From: Daucus carota subsp. sativus
Lineage: Eukaryota > Streptophyta > Magnoliopsida > Apiales > Apiaceae
Length of the DNA: 64,000 nt
Assembly (NCBI RefSeq): GCF_001625215.2
Contig: NC_030383.2
Span: 2,058,779 to 2,122,778, forward strand
Reading direction: 5' to 3'
Part shown: in pieces, positions 1 through 10,199 of the stretch
Position numbering within the stretch: the stretch's first letter is position 1
How the letters are laid out: the number at the start of each line of letters is the position of its first letter
Notes under the pieces: model-generated
Seen by the model: only the letters and a program-made list of their open reading frames with translations
The model's database searches: none
What the model was told of the DNA's origin: nothing
Made by a program: the position numbers and the translations under genes

Positions 1-122
1 GGTTCAATCCTCATAAATACAATGATATCTGCATATAAATCATCCCCACAAATTAAAATATACTCATCGTTTATCTTTTGATACTTATTCTGGGACCTAT
101 TTTGATAATTCTTGAATCGGTC

Positions 123-303
123 TTTCTAATGTATGCCCAAGGCACACAATAATCATTAAATTCTATAAAAATGGTCTATTCTGATTGGTGGAGTTGATGA
201 ATGCAGGGGGACCATTATAATTTATTATTCATCCACCAATCAAAATGAGCTATTTTTATTGGAGTTGGGGACTATTGTGTGCCCTTGGCACACCATAGAA
301 AAT
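123..303. repeat. Fold-back MITE
   Basis: The two ends are imperfect inverted repeats of about 30 bp containing TGCC-AAGG-CACACAATA (left near 128-155, right near 270-300). The interior pairs as well: ATTGGTGGAGTTGATGAATG on the left against CATCCACCAATC on the right. It has no coding capacity. The superfamily is not clear because I could not settle a target-site duplication. Confidence 0.6.
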
Positions 304-2130
304 CCCTTCTTGAATAAGTGAAAGATTTCTATTGACTAAATCTCATTAATAATCATGACCCTGTATATGCAAAAAATCATGACTAGTAAAAAACCCTCCA
401 ACTCAACAAAAATAATTGTTGGCGTGTGTCTGTGGGCACACAACCACACACTAGAAAAACTCTTTAAATAATTAAATTTTTTAAATGCTGATCACTAATT
501 GATCTCATCATCTGTATAGTTGAACCAAACGCTGAAGTAGAGCAGGTCGTGATTAGGCAACAGCTACCCTGTATTTTCAGGAATCAAATAATCAAAGGCT
601 GTCCTTTTAATACAATAAAATCCAAGAGAATTAATTGTGTCTTCTGATGGTCTCAGCAGTCAACACACGTTTGAGAGCTTGGAAGTGTGGTTTCTTGGGG
701 GTGGTAGTACTTGATAAAAAGACATCTGTGCGTGTAATTTCGCGTACTGTGTGATGATTATTTTGGTGGATATCACTGTTGACCGGGAACTAGGCCCTTG
801 ATCAGTCACTTTGACGAACTCCGAGAAGTTATAAACAGCAATAGCATCATATTTTTATATTTGGCAGATGTTTAATCGTTCTGTAACAAGAGGTTGAAAG
901 TTCGAATATGAATTGAACAATCCTAAAATCAAATCCTGAAACCGATTCTTATAATGAGAACCAAGAATTTGATGAACTCCAGCTTGGAAATTCAAAAATA
1001 TTTAGTTACGAAATTTTCAGTTTGTTATGTATATGCACTAACAATCACTTTTCATTTTTCGGTTAGTGAATTTCTATGAACTCCAATCTCATAATGATGG
1101 TCTCTCCTCATGGACAAAATCTCCATTGAAAAAATATTCCATTTAAAATAAAAAATGATGATAGTATCTACTTCTGTGCCCGGACAAAAAAAAACTAAAA
1201 TAATTATGACAATGCATACATATTTTTCATATGGCCCAGGTTTGCCATGCAGAATTGCAGAAAGAGAGTTTGTTAATTTTCCCACACATTTATACTTTGA
1301 CTAAGCCTAATATTCCCGGGTCAAAAAGCAAAAATAAATGGACCGGTGAGGTGATGTCAATTGGGCTAGGCCCATATCATTTTTGCAGACATAGGTACAC
1401 ATGGGGTGGTGGTGGTAGTATTTCATTTGGGTGTGTATGACTATGAGTTCCAAAAGTAAAGTAATTTAGTATCCATTCCCAGCTCTGCTCGAGAGTGTTA
1501 CTAAAAACTGTTCAGAAAAGTACAGGTGTTACTTAATTATTTAATAAAATATTTAACATATAAATATTTTAAATTATAATATAATATTTTGATCAGATCT
1601 GATAATAAATATATAATCATTTTTACGAGAAGATGAAAATCCAAATATATGAGGGAACCTGTTTTTTCCAAAATCAAATTTTGAGCTAAAAATTATTGTT
1701 CGAAAAACTGACGATATTCTTGTTTACAACATGAATGACAAAAAGAACCTTAATTTGGCTTACAAAAAATTTAAAAATATTTCTTAAATAACCTAGAACT
1801 TCCATTATTAAATTGACCATGAAAATACTTCAAATCACACTCCACATCTCATATTTTATCAAATTAAAAATACGATTTATATATAAATCCATACGACTCG
1901 CTCAATCTCGGAAGGAAGATACATCAATTCATCTACTATTCTACTTGTTTATAACAAACAAAAGAAATGAATTGTTCACACACGGCTATGGTCAAATTAA
2001 AACTTCACGACGTCATCGAAAACAGAGTCAAATAAAAAGAAAAAAACAAAGTCGTGAACGCGTCCGTTAACAAACAAACACCCCATATTGGGATTATTGT
2101 ATAATGTTGATAAGAAGCCGCCAAGCTCTT
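304..2130. other. Intergenic, no gene recognised
   Basis: AT-rich sequence with scattered short open frames (for example 1231-1440 and 1813-2070) that have no recognisable domain and no splice or promoter context. I see no RNA gene or clear repeat here. Confidence 0.5.
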
Positions 2131-2176
2131 GGCATTATTTTACACTTTTTTTTTTTTTGAATAAACCGTACTTGCA

Positions 2177-2554
2177 TTAAATAGAATCATAGATCAGTAC
2201 ATCAGTAAGGAAATCAGGAGCGACATCTATCCACTCCTGCAGGCCTGACTCGGAATGAGACGCCCTAGCTAACGAATGAGCAACTACATTCGCAGACCTA
2301 TGCACAAACTGCACTAGCACATTTTCAAATTGCTTACTTAACTCAATACATTCACTAACAATGGAATAAAAGTAAGATCTTCCTTGCCCTCCATTAAACG
2401 CATCTGCCAGAAGTTTTGAATCCGTCTCGAACACACAATTGGAGAAACCATGCCTCTTTGTCCAGGATAGAATTTCTTTAAGACTAATAGCCTCCGCTTC
2501 CCTCACTTGCCATGTTCCACTCACCTGCTGACACATTGCTCTCACAAACTCACC
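2177..2554 (-). pseudogene. LINE RNase H domain, 3' part after MITE insertion
   Basis: This is the continuation of the RNase H domain in the minus frame after the MITE. It shows KGEFVRAM, AEAISLKEIL (catalytic Glu region), FETDSKLLADAF (catalytic Asp) and HRSANVVAHSLAR (terminal HRxxN...AH motif), the RVT_3-type RNase H usual at the end of plant L1 ORF2. It ends VLIYDSI. Before the MITE inserted it was continuous with the frame upstream. Confidence 0.88.
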
Positions 2555-2562
2555 TTTGTCAT

Positions 2563-3086
2563 CAGTGGCGGACGTACATGGAGGCTGGTGGGGGCACTGG
2601 ACCCCACTAGAATTTATAGGTTTTAATATATTATATATGATACTCATGTACATGCATAAACATAGCTAGCTGATATTGTGAAAAAAGGGTTTTGTTTTAG
2701 TCTGCAGAATTGAACATCATCTCGGGACAAAAATACAACAACACAGAGTAAGGGTGATCGAGACTTGAGAGATTAATCATCCACCTTTAATCTTCTTCTT
2801 CCAAGTTTAATGGTTATTCATCAATTACTTATTGGATGTTTATTGTCATTCCTTAATTTTCTTTTTATCCAAAAAACAGAACACGAATGAGGTTGTTTGA
2901 CGTTTAAATTTTTATTCAGAAAAAATAATAATTAAAAATGCGTTATAGAACTATACTCTACAAGAGTCTAAAAATGCGTGCAAACAGTGTACGTAAACAA
3001 TTTGATAGGACGGAGGGAGTATCTATTATGATGTCTTAAAAAAATATTTTGGCCCTCACTAAAGCTTGTGGCTGGCTCCGCCACTG
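2563..3086. mobile_element. Non-autonomous hAT-like MITE nested in the LINE RNase H domain
   Basis: The element begins CAGTGGCGGA and ends TCCGCCACTG, perfect 10-bp terminal inverted repeats. An 8-bp target-site duplication TTTGTCAT lies at 2555-2562 and 3087-3094; this length and the CAGnGGCGG-type end are typical of hAT elements. It splits the RNase H frame exactly at the duplication. No transposase is present. Near its right side (about 3010-3025) lies GACGGAGGGAGTA, a Stowaway-type end without an obvious partner, so the element may carry a piece of another MITE. Confidence 0.88.
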
Positions 3087-3094
3087 TTTGTCAT

Positions 3095-5129
3095 CTCTTA
3101 TTACTCCACCTACACCAATCGAGTGTATGCCAGAAAATATTGCAGCGTCCACATTAACCTTCACCCAACCAGCTTGAGGTTTTTGCCACTGTCTACTGCT
3201 CGAACTAACTACTGGTTTGTACTTTTGTCTCTCTGTTTGAGCCTTTCTCCAATCTGCCAAGAGATTTAAAGCAGCTGCTTTAGTACCAAACACCGACATG
3301 TCAATTTTGTCCCACACCCACTTATTACGCCGATTCCATAAGCTATAACAAAGCACTGCAACTAAGACACTCTGCTCTTGTGTAGTAGTTCTAAACAGAC
3401 GCTTGAAAATATCCATTTCTTGCTCACCTGGTACCATTTGGATCCAATCCTTCAACCCCACTGCTTCCCACACCAACCTCGCAAATGAACAATCAAATAA
3501 AACATGATTTACGTCTTCATCTCCCATACGACACCAAGGGCATCGACTATCAATCTGCACTCTTTTTTCTATCAAGGCTTTAGCTGTTGGTAAACACAAT
3601 CTACATATCCTCCATAAAAAGAAAATGATCTTTCCAGGAACCTCTAACGACCACATCTTTTTCCAAAAACCTGCATCTGGAGTACTATGTTCACCTACTA
3701 ATTTTCGGTAACAGCTTTTAACAGTAAACTCACCTTTTTCATCAAAGAACCACATCCAGGAATCATTACGACCAAAAGCAGATAACGGAATATTTTTAAT
3801 AAGCTGAACATCCCTGTCATTAAATAGATCTGTCAAAATCTCTTCATCCCATTTTCTCTCATCTGTCACCATTAAACTCGTCACAGTAGCATCCTCCAGC
3901 TCACTTGGCATTTCTGTTGTAATGTACCCATTTTCACTGTTTGGTAACCAAGGCACCTTCCATATAGAAGTCTCCAACCCCGTACCAATATTTCGACGAC
4001 ACCCCTGTTTCACAACTTCCTGAGCTTCAAGAATGCTCCTCCACATATAGCTTGGATTATTTCCCAATTTCGCGTTTAAAAAATCAGTATTTGGAAAGTA
4101 CCTTGCTTTCAGAATATTGGTTACAAGAGGATTCTCGTTGTTTAACAATCTCCAACCTTGCTTTGCTAGCATTGCAACATTAAAGCTCCTCAGGTCTTTA
4201 AAGCCTAAACCTCCAGCTTCTTTAACCTTACACAACCTCTCCCAAGACATCCACCGAATTCCTTTACTATTATTCCCTCCTCCCCACCAAAAGCTATTCA
4301 TTTGTCGTTGAATTGTCTTACACACCTCGCTTGGAATAAGCAACAAGTTCATCCAAAAATTCGGTATAGATTGTGCCGCTGTTTTTAGAAGAATGCATTT
4401 ACCTGCTTTTGACATTGCTGTGTTCCTCCAACTTTGAAGCCTTTGTCTGACACGGTCACTTAGAAAGTTAAACACCTCATTCTTTCTCCTTCCCACATCC
4501 ATAGGAAGGCCCAGATATTTTCCCGGAGTACTTCTCTCACTAACCTCCAAAATTCCACATATAGCTTCACGGTTTACTTGTGATGTGTTAGGGCTAAATG
4601 TGATAGTTGATTTTTGGAAATTAATTGCCTGACCAGACAACTCCTCGTATCTCTTTATAATGTTTTTCATTACCCTTGCTTCTGACTCTATTGCCTTGAA
4701 GAAAAAATAGCAGTCATCAGCAAAAAGTAAATGTGAAATAGCAGGAGCTCCTCGAGCCACACTACAGCCATGAATCAGACCAGCTTCTTCATTTCGTTTA
4801 ATTATCGAGCTCAGGCCTTCAGCGCAGAGAATGTATATATATGGGGACATAGGGTCCCCTTGCCTGATACCTCTTTTGGGACGAATATCACCAAAAATCG
4901 ACCCCTGTTGTAGAAAACTGTATGACACTGACTTGATGCACTTCATGACCCTTTGAATCCAAATTTCATGGAAGCCAAACTTTTTGAACATTCCCTCAAT
5001 AAATCCCCATTCCAACCTATCATACGCCTTGGATACGTCTATTTTTAATCCAGCTACACCGTTAATGCCTTGAGAACGGCGTTTAATATAATGATTAACC
5101 TCAAATGCTATTAAAGCATTATCCGGCAT
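3095..5129 (-). CDS. LINE reverse transcriptase / zf-RVT / RNase H (5'-truncated, 5' part)
   Basis: About 680 residues of a plant L1-like ORF2. Visible landmarks are KIDVSKAYDRLEW (catalytic Asp of the palm), RQGDPMSPYI, LLFADDCYFFF (the FADD active site) and YLGLPMD. These are followed by the zf-RVT zinc-binding region with FFLWRICRLCLPTAKAL and a C-P-W-C / H-V-L-F-D-C pattern. It ends in the start of RNase H (VKVNVDAAIFSG...GVIRDD). The endonuclease domain and the first part of RT are absent, so it cannot be autonomous. The frame is interrupted by the hAT-like MITE and resumes at about 2554. Confidence 0.9.
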
Positions 5130-5141
5130 TATTTTACACTT

Positions 5142-6960
5142 GGTTTCGCGTCTTCAATAGAATCTTATCATTTTATTCTTTTTCTCCGGCAGACTTATGA
5201 GTCATTGCTTAATGTTTCTTGAAATCTCTTAAAATTAATTCTAATGATCTGTTAGAATATGATCTTATCATATTCTAACATGATCCGTAAACAAACATGC
5301 AAAGAATCATTCAATCTAAAATCTTAATACGTTACGGAAAGCTCATTAATGAATCTTACACTTGTATTTCAACAAAACACAAATCGACGTGGTCAGCTTT
5401 ATATGCGAATTGGCTATATTCCTTCCATCAAAACATTTCGGTTTCATGTGATATTAGTGTTGTAAATAATAAAATGATATTTTGTTGGTGAAAGTTTTTG
5501 TCATAATTTTAAATTAGTAACTATCAAATCTTATAAAATATTTCACTATCAAGTCTCATAATTTTTTTAATATTATGATTCAAAATATATAAATATAAAA
5601 TTTTTTATCGAATAATAATTTTATTCTTACAACAACACTTTTTTCTAACCACACAACAATAATACTCTCAAACAATCGTTCATTATTTAAAAGGCTGGAG
5701 GCGAAATTAATCGGTGATCGAACTATTAATTTAGAAAATTTAATCAGCTTTAAATCTTGTCCAGCAAAATATTTCGACCATTATAAAACTATTATCGAGA
5801 AGCTGTCAGTCGAGCTTAAAATTAGGTGGAATCAAACTTTTAATATCATCCCCTTAATTCTAAATTTATTGTTTCTGTGGAATGAATAAATGATGAGATA
5901 ACCCTGACGAGACTAATGCATATTGTTGATAAGGAGCCCTGGAGGCAGCAGCCAAATTTTTGGTTGTATATGAGACTTGTCATGTGCGATGAATGGAAGC
6001 TTATCACTTTAATATTAATTTTTTTATTTATAGCATATTTGAGTGTTATTGCCTTGTGTTTCTAAAAATGTCTTGAAATTAATCATACACAAACTTTTGC
6101 ACTCCATTAACAGCACAAATCGACATGAATTGCTTTAAATTCATTTTCGAAGATAAGATCTTTAAAATAATTTTGTCTCCTATCTTCGAAATGTTAAAAT
6201 TCTCATGATATTGTAATAATACGAATTATTGTTCGGGAACCAAAAAAAATTAACATCTAATAAACCGGAAATTCTTAGACACATCGCCCATCTGTCTTGA
6301 CATGTTGGCACCAGCTTTGCTAGGCTAGATAAGGATAAGAAACTCAAGACTATTCTGGTTTCAACAAGCCGCAAAACCCCCCGGTTTTCAAATTTCAGCT
6401 GCTAGCACCGACTTGTAAAAATCACGCAGCTTGTTGGCAAACAAAATTTCGTAACAAATTCCTTGATGACTCACTTAAAATTCTTAGGAACTTATTCCAG
6501 AACAATACTCGTAATATCACAAATTTCGAACCGAGAGATCGATAAATCGGGATCCTGATATAATTTTTTTGCGAATATTGAGTTAGAGAATTAATTTTTT
6601 AATATTAGTTGGAAATGCATTGCCCTGTACGGACCGTTACTTGTTAGGTTCGTTGATGTCCTACCAAAGAAAAACGAACAAATAATTTAAACTTGAATAT
6701 GATTAATTACAATTATTTAATTATGTAAACTCATGAGCAAAGTCTTGAGCCACCGGATGCTGACAAAGCTTAGTTAGCAATGTTAGAACACGGACTTTCA
6801 AGTCAAACTTTGACAAAATTGTTGTTCCAATAAGCTTTTGCCTACCATTGTAACAAAATTTTGTCACCTTTTCTTATTTATTATCTTAATCTCCGTTGAT
6901 CATGTCTTATCTGGTTGGCTCTGAATTATTCCACTCTTTCACCTCTCTTTCCCCCTTCAC
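5142..6960. other. Intergenic; short perfect hairpin, no gene
   Basis: AT-rich. At about 5252-5280 there is a near-perfect hairpin, GTTAGAATATGAT with its reverse complement separated by 3 nt. Near 5700 a fragment resembling the dispersed AATCGGTGAT-type repeat occurs. Short frames such as 5297-5491 and 6180-6374 show no domain. Confidence 0.45.
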
Positions 6961-6967
6961 CTTACTA

Positions 6968-7005
6968 CATATATACCTCAACCTTGTTCCCACCCTTCCA
7001 TAAAC

Positions 7006-7038
<33 letters not shown>
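6968..7038 (+). promoter_or_regulatory. Likely core promoter and (CT)n 5' leader of the 7171 gene
   Basis: A TATA-like CATATATAC at 6968-6976 lies about 200 bp upstream of the ATG. It is followed by a pure CT dinucleotide run at 7011-7038. CT-rich tracts at this position are common in plant 5' leaders. The TATA assignment is by position and motif only. Confidence 0.5.
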
Positions 7039-7044
<6 letters not shown>

Positions 7045-7170
7045 CTCGTTAACGGAGAAATCTGGTGATAACAGAGGAATCTGGTGATAACAAAATTCAG
7101 TACGAGTCGAACCTACTACAATTGTCTAGTGAAGCTAGCATAACCAAAGTTTGTCATTTAGGGTTCAAGA

Positions 7171-7758
7171 ATGGGTGGCAAAGGGCATCACAACAAGTTA
7201 TTGAGGATCATAACACTACCATTTAGGTTCTTGAAGAAAGGGAAAGACATGTATGTGAAGAGCATGATGGATGTAGCATCAAAGCCAAGATATGGGAGTA
7301 GCCAAAACATGATGGGATCAAGGAACAAGAGCTCAAAAGCCAGCTCAGCTCTGCCCAAGAGTTTTAGCACAAGCTATGCACCTTCATTGTCATCAACTAA
7401 TTTCGATGGTGATGACTTGAAGGAGCTCATTAGAGCCAACTCCACAACTTACAATAACAATGATCCAACTAATAAGTTGAGAACAGAGATGGACTTATAC
7501 TTGAAACAAGTGATTAAAGAGCAACAAGTGAAGAAGCTCAAGGAGAGCTTGGTGATGGGGACTAATAGTAGGCTTTCGTCGTCTCAAGGGGTGGTTCCGA
7601 GGAGTGTTAGTGTTGGAATGGGGAAGATTGATGAGGAGAAGCCTTTTGAGGAAGAGGAGGAAGAAGAAGAGGATAGTATTCAAGTGAAGAAGAAGAAAGA
7701 AGTCATGTTTCCAAGAAGTAGAAGTCATGCTGTTTCACAAACAACTGCTGTGTTTTGA
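7171..7758 (+). CDS. Plant-specific basic protein of unknown function
   Basis: A single-exon gene of 195 codons starting at the first ATG after a CT-rich leader. The N terminus reads RIITLPFRFLKKGKDMYVKS, resembling plant proteins that begin with a basic LPFR-L-KARDFYVRSM-like motif. A Ser-rich segment follows (about 45-75), then a predicted helix around 100-130 (LRTEMDLYLKQVIKEQQVKK). Next come a VPRSVSVGMGKIDEEKPF motif, an acidic run (E-rich, about 160-172), a Lys run and a C-terminal FPRSRSHAV. There is no signal peptide or membrane segment. I do not recognise a described function; the basic N terminus could bind membranes or partners, but that is a guess. The full length and absence of breaks suggest a real gene. 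Confidence 0.82.
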   Translation: MGGKGHHNKLLRIITLPFRFLKKGKDMYVKSMMDVASKPRYGSSQNMMGSRNKSSKASSALPKSFSTSYAPSLSSTNFDGDDLKELIRANSTTYNNNDPTNKLRTEMDLYLKQVIKEQQVKKLKESLVMGTNSRLSSSQGVVPRSVSVGMGKIDEEKPFEEEEEEEEDSIQVKKKKEVMFPRSRSHAVSQTTAVF

Positions 7759-7799
7759 TTAATCTCTTTCAATTCTTTTGAATGATTAAGATCAAGAAC

Positions 7800-8515
7800 A
7801 CATGTTGTTGATCCTAATCTGAATCAGTTCTTTTTGTTAAGCTTAATGGTTTATAGGTTTGAGTATGTTATAAGTGGCATTGTTTATATGTTGTTTAAGC
7901 CACATTGTTGTCATTTTTTAGGTAAAATGGTCATGAGTTTAAAGAACTTGTTGTACTTGATGTTTGTCAATGAACACTGAATTACAAAATGCTGTGAAAT
8001 TGATTAAGAACAAAATGTACAAAACTCTGCGGTACCGGGATCCTTTGGTATCAGTTAAGAGGTATTGGGGGACACGTATCTCTTAAAAAAAATTAACATT
8101 CTTTTTTATCAATATAAGAAAACAAAATTATAAAATGCTCTCAAAATTATAGGAAAACAAAATTTTCGAAAATTTGTTTGATTCCTCTCAAAAATTTGAA
8201 TTCTAAACCTGTCCGTGGATGATATTTGTCGGGTTATTTCCTCTCGACTAAAAAGGTTATTCTGGTCGACATTTTTCTCCTATTAATGTTTACTTTACTG
8301 CTCTTGCATTTTTGTTGAAAGTCCAAAGTTAAAACGCGAGTGTGTTCAAAGTGTGTTTAAATATAAAAAATAGTTTTACAGAGAAAAAATAGATAAATAA
8401 TATTAATACGGGTGAGAGCGTGTCTCCATGGATAGGCATGCAGACATGTAAAGCAACATAAGTGCTTTTTTAGCGTTGAACACTTAAAGCTTGCTTATCA
8501 AACTCGTACACATGC
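7800..8515. other. 3' flank and intergenic DNA, nothing recognised
   Basis: Probable 3' UTR of the upstream gene to about 8020, then AT-rich sequence without supported genes or repeats. Confidence 0.4.
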
Positions 8516-8518
8516 TTA

Positions 8519-8765
8519 GGGGCTGTTTGAGTGAGTTTAAAATAAGTGCTTCTTGCTTAAAATAAAAAAGTGGAGTAGAAGTTAGAAGCAAGTTAAGACT
8601 TATAAGTGATTAAAGTGTTTGGGAAATAAACAGAAGCTCTGAAACAAAAGCTAGCATTCCTAGCTTTTTATAAGTGCTTCTTGACTTTTTACACAAACGG
8701 TACAAATAAGTGCTTCTAACTTATAAACCAGAAGCCCGGCTTAAAAGCCGGAAACAAACACCCCC
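8519..8765. mobile_element. Tourist-like MITE, copy 1 of 3
   Basis: The ends are GGGGCTGTTTG and CAAACACCCCC, flanked on both sides by TTA (8516-8518 and 8766-8768), the target-site duplication expected of PIF/Harbinger elements. The interior (AAGTGCTTCT, AAAGTGTTTGG, GCTAGCATTC-like words) is shared with the elements at 32553-32779 and 33639-33863. Confidence 0.75.
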
Positions 8766-8768
8766 TTA

Positions 8769-10199
8769 ATATGAGGTGTAAATCGTAATTAACTTTAAGT
8801 CCTCTCTGAGTAGTTAACCATCATGAATATCCTCTTTGATGCAATGCAAAGCTAAATGCACAGATCTAGCAATTTAAGGCCGAACCAGAATAGTCAAAGT
8901 TCTAATTAAAAAAATCAATTATTTTTTCCCGATAAAACATTATTGAGAAATAAAAGTTAATTTATTTTTTCTATTCGGCCGGAATTTTAGTCCGGATAAC
9001 GAAAGATCTTGGATTAACACGAATTTCTTGTATATCGTTTTTGTATATTTTAATTCAAATACCACTGAACGTGAAAGTTTGGTGCACCTACAGCATTTCA
9101 CTTTCGAAAACATACATTGTTTCTGGAAGATTTGAACTCGATTGTTCTAAAATCTTCGATTAATATTCTAACACGAGGAAAACGAACTCAAATTTTCCTT
9201 TTTAAGGGAAGATATGGCACATTTCAATTATGTTGATTCTTCTTTCTCGTTTCACACCTTTCAAACATGTAATGTCATTTCATTTTCCGACCCTTGCGAT
9301 ACTAATTCGGTTTTGACGTTTTAGGAGTTCCGGTTGAAAGAGAGAAAATTAAGTTCAAATATCCCGGCGCACAAATTTATAGGAAGAAAAATATAGGAGT
9401 ACGTGGTGTTGGCGAACTTACAAGTCAAAAGAAGCTTCTTCCTGTCGTCCGCGTAAAAAATTTATAAATCAATTTCTGACTTATAAGTCAAGAATCCGAG
9501 ATGTTAAATTTTATAAATTTTTAGTATTTTATTTTGAAATTTAATTTTATAAAAATATTATAAAAATATAAATGATTACCATAAAAAATAATTTATAATA
9601 TTTTATTATCATATTAATATTTTTTATACTCGAATGCTTTTTAAATATCAAAGGAAATTATCCACACATAAGATAAAAACTACTTTTCACTTTGTAAATA
9701 ACTTCACCCTTAATTCATAAAAGCTACTTTTTCCTTTGTAAATAACTTCACCCTTGTAGACACCAGGCATTAAGCCAAACGGTCCCATACATTGCTGTCA
9801 TTTTTAATCTCCGAGGAATGACAGCCAGAATATGTAAAACGTGAACCACAAAGCCCCTGGGGTGAGATATTGAACTCATAAACAACTGTCAGATCCCTGT
9901 TTCAAAATGCTGGCAGAAAGAATGACTACATCCATGCCGTAAAATCATACAATGATACACATTATCAAGAACAATAGAAAACATCGACTTCCCACAAGGA
10001 AATCCACAACGAGATTGATCATGCTAGGTACAAGTACTTTTATATAAAGAAGAAACAAATTTAAAATTGGAAACTACGGTATTATTCTTCTACATTATAA
10101 GAAACCAACAAATTTTAAGATAAGAGACAGTAATTGAGGATGCGTCTGATTCTTGATGACTGATCCTGGTACCTTGTGCGTTGAAGAGGAGAAAGCTCT
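8769..10199. other. Intergenic, partial repeats only
   Basis: AT-rich. Around 9680-9760 there is a short imperfect tandem duplication containing TTTGTAAATAACTTCACCCTT, followed by AAGCCAAACGGTCCC, which resembles a MITE end. The last 150-200 bp are probably the 3' UTR of the minus-strand gene that ends at 10200. Confidence 0.4.

Larger units (their letters stand above)
2131..5141 (-). mobile_element. 5'-truncated L1-type LINE with 17-bp target-site duplication
   Basis: GGCATTATTTTACACTT occurs at 2131-2147 and again at 5125-5141, directly flanking the element (2148-5124). A run of T at 2148-2158 is the poly(A) tail on the minus strand. The body reads, on the minus strand, reverse transcriptase (entering at residues DNALIAFE), zf-RVT and RNase H, then a very short 3' UTR. 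The 5' end, with endonuclease, ORF1 and the start of RT, is missing, as expected from incomplete target-primed reverse transcription. The first two residues of the long frame come from flanking host DNA. Apart from one inserted MITE the frame has no stops, so the copy looks young. Confidence 0.92.

Noticed and set aside
1231-2070. Open frames of 69 and 85 codons near the left end
   Set aside because: No domain, no splice or promoter context, composition like the surrounding intergenic DNA.
7495-7728. Leu/His-rich open frame antisense to the 7171 gene
   Set aside because: Antisense shadow of the acidic and Lys-rich coding sequence.
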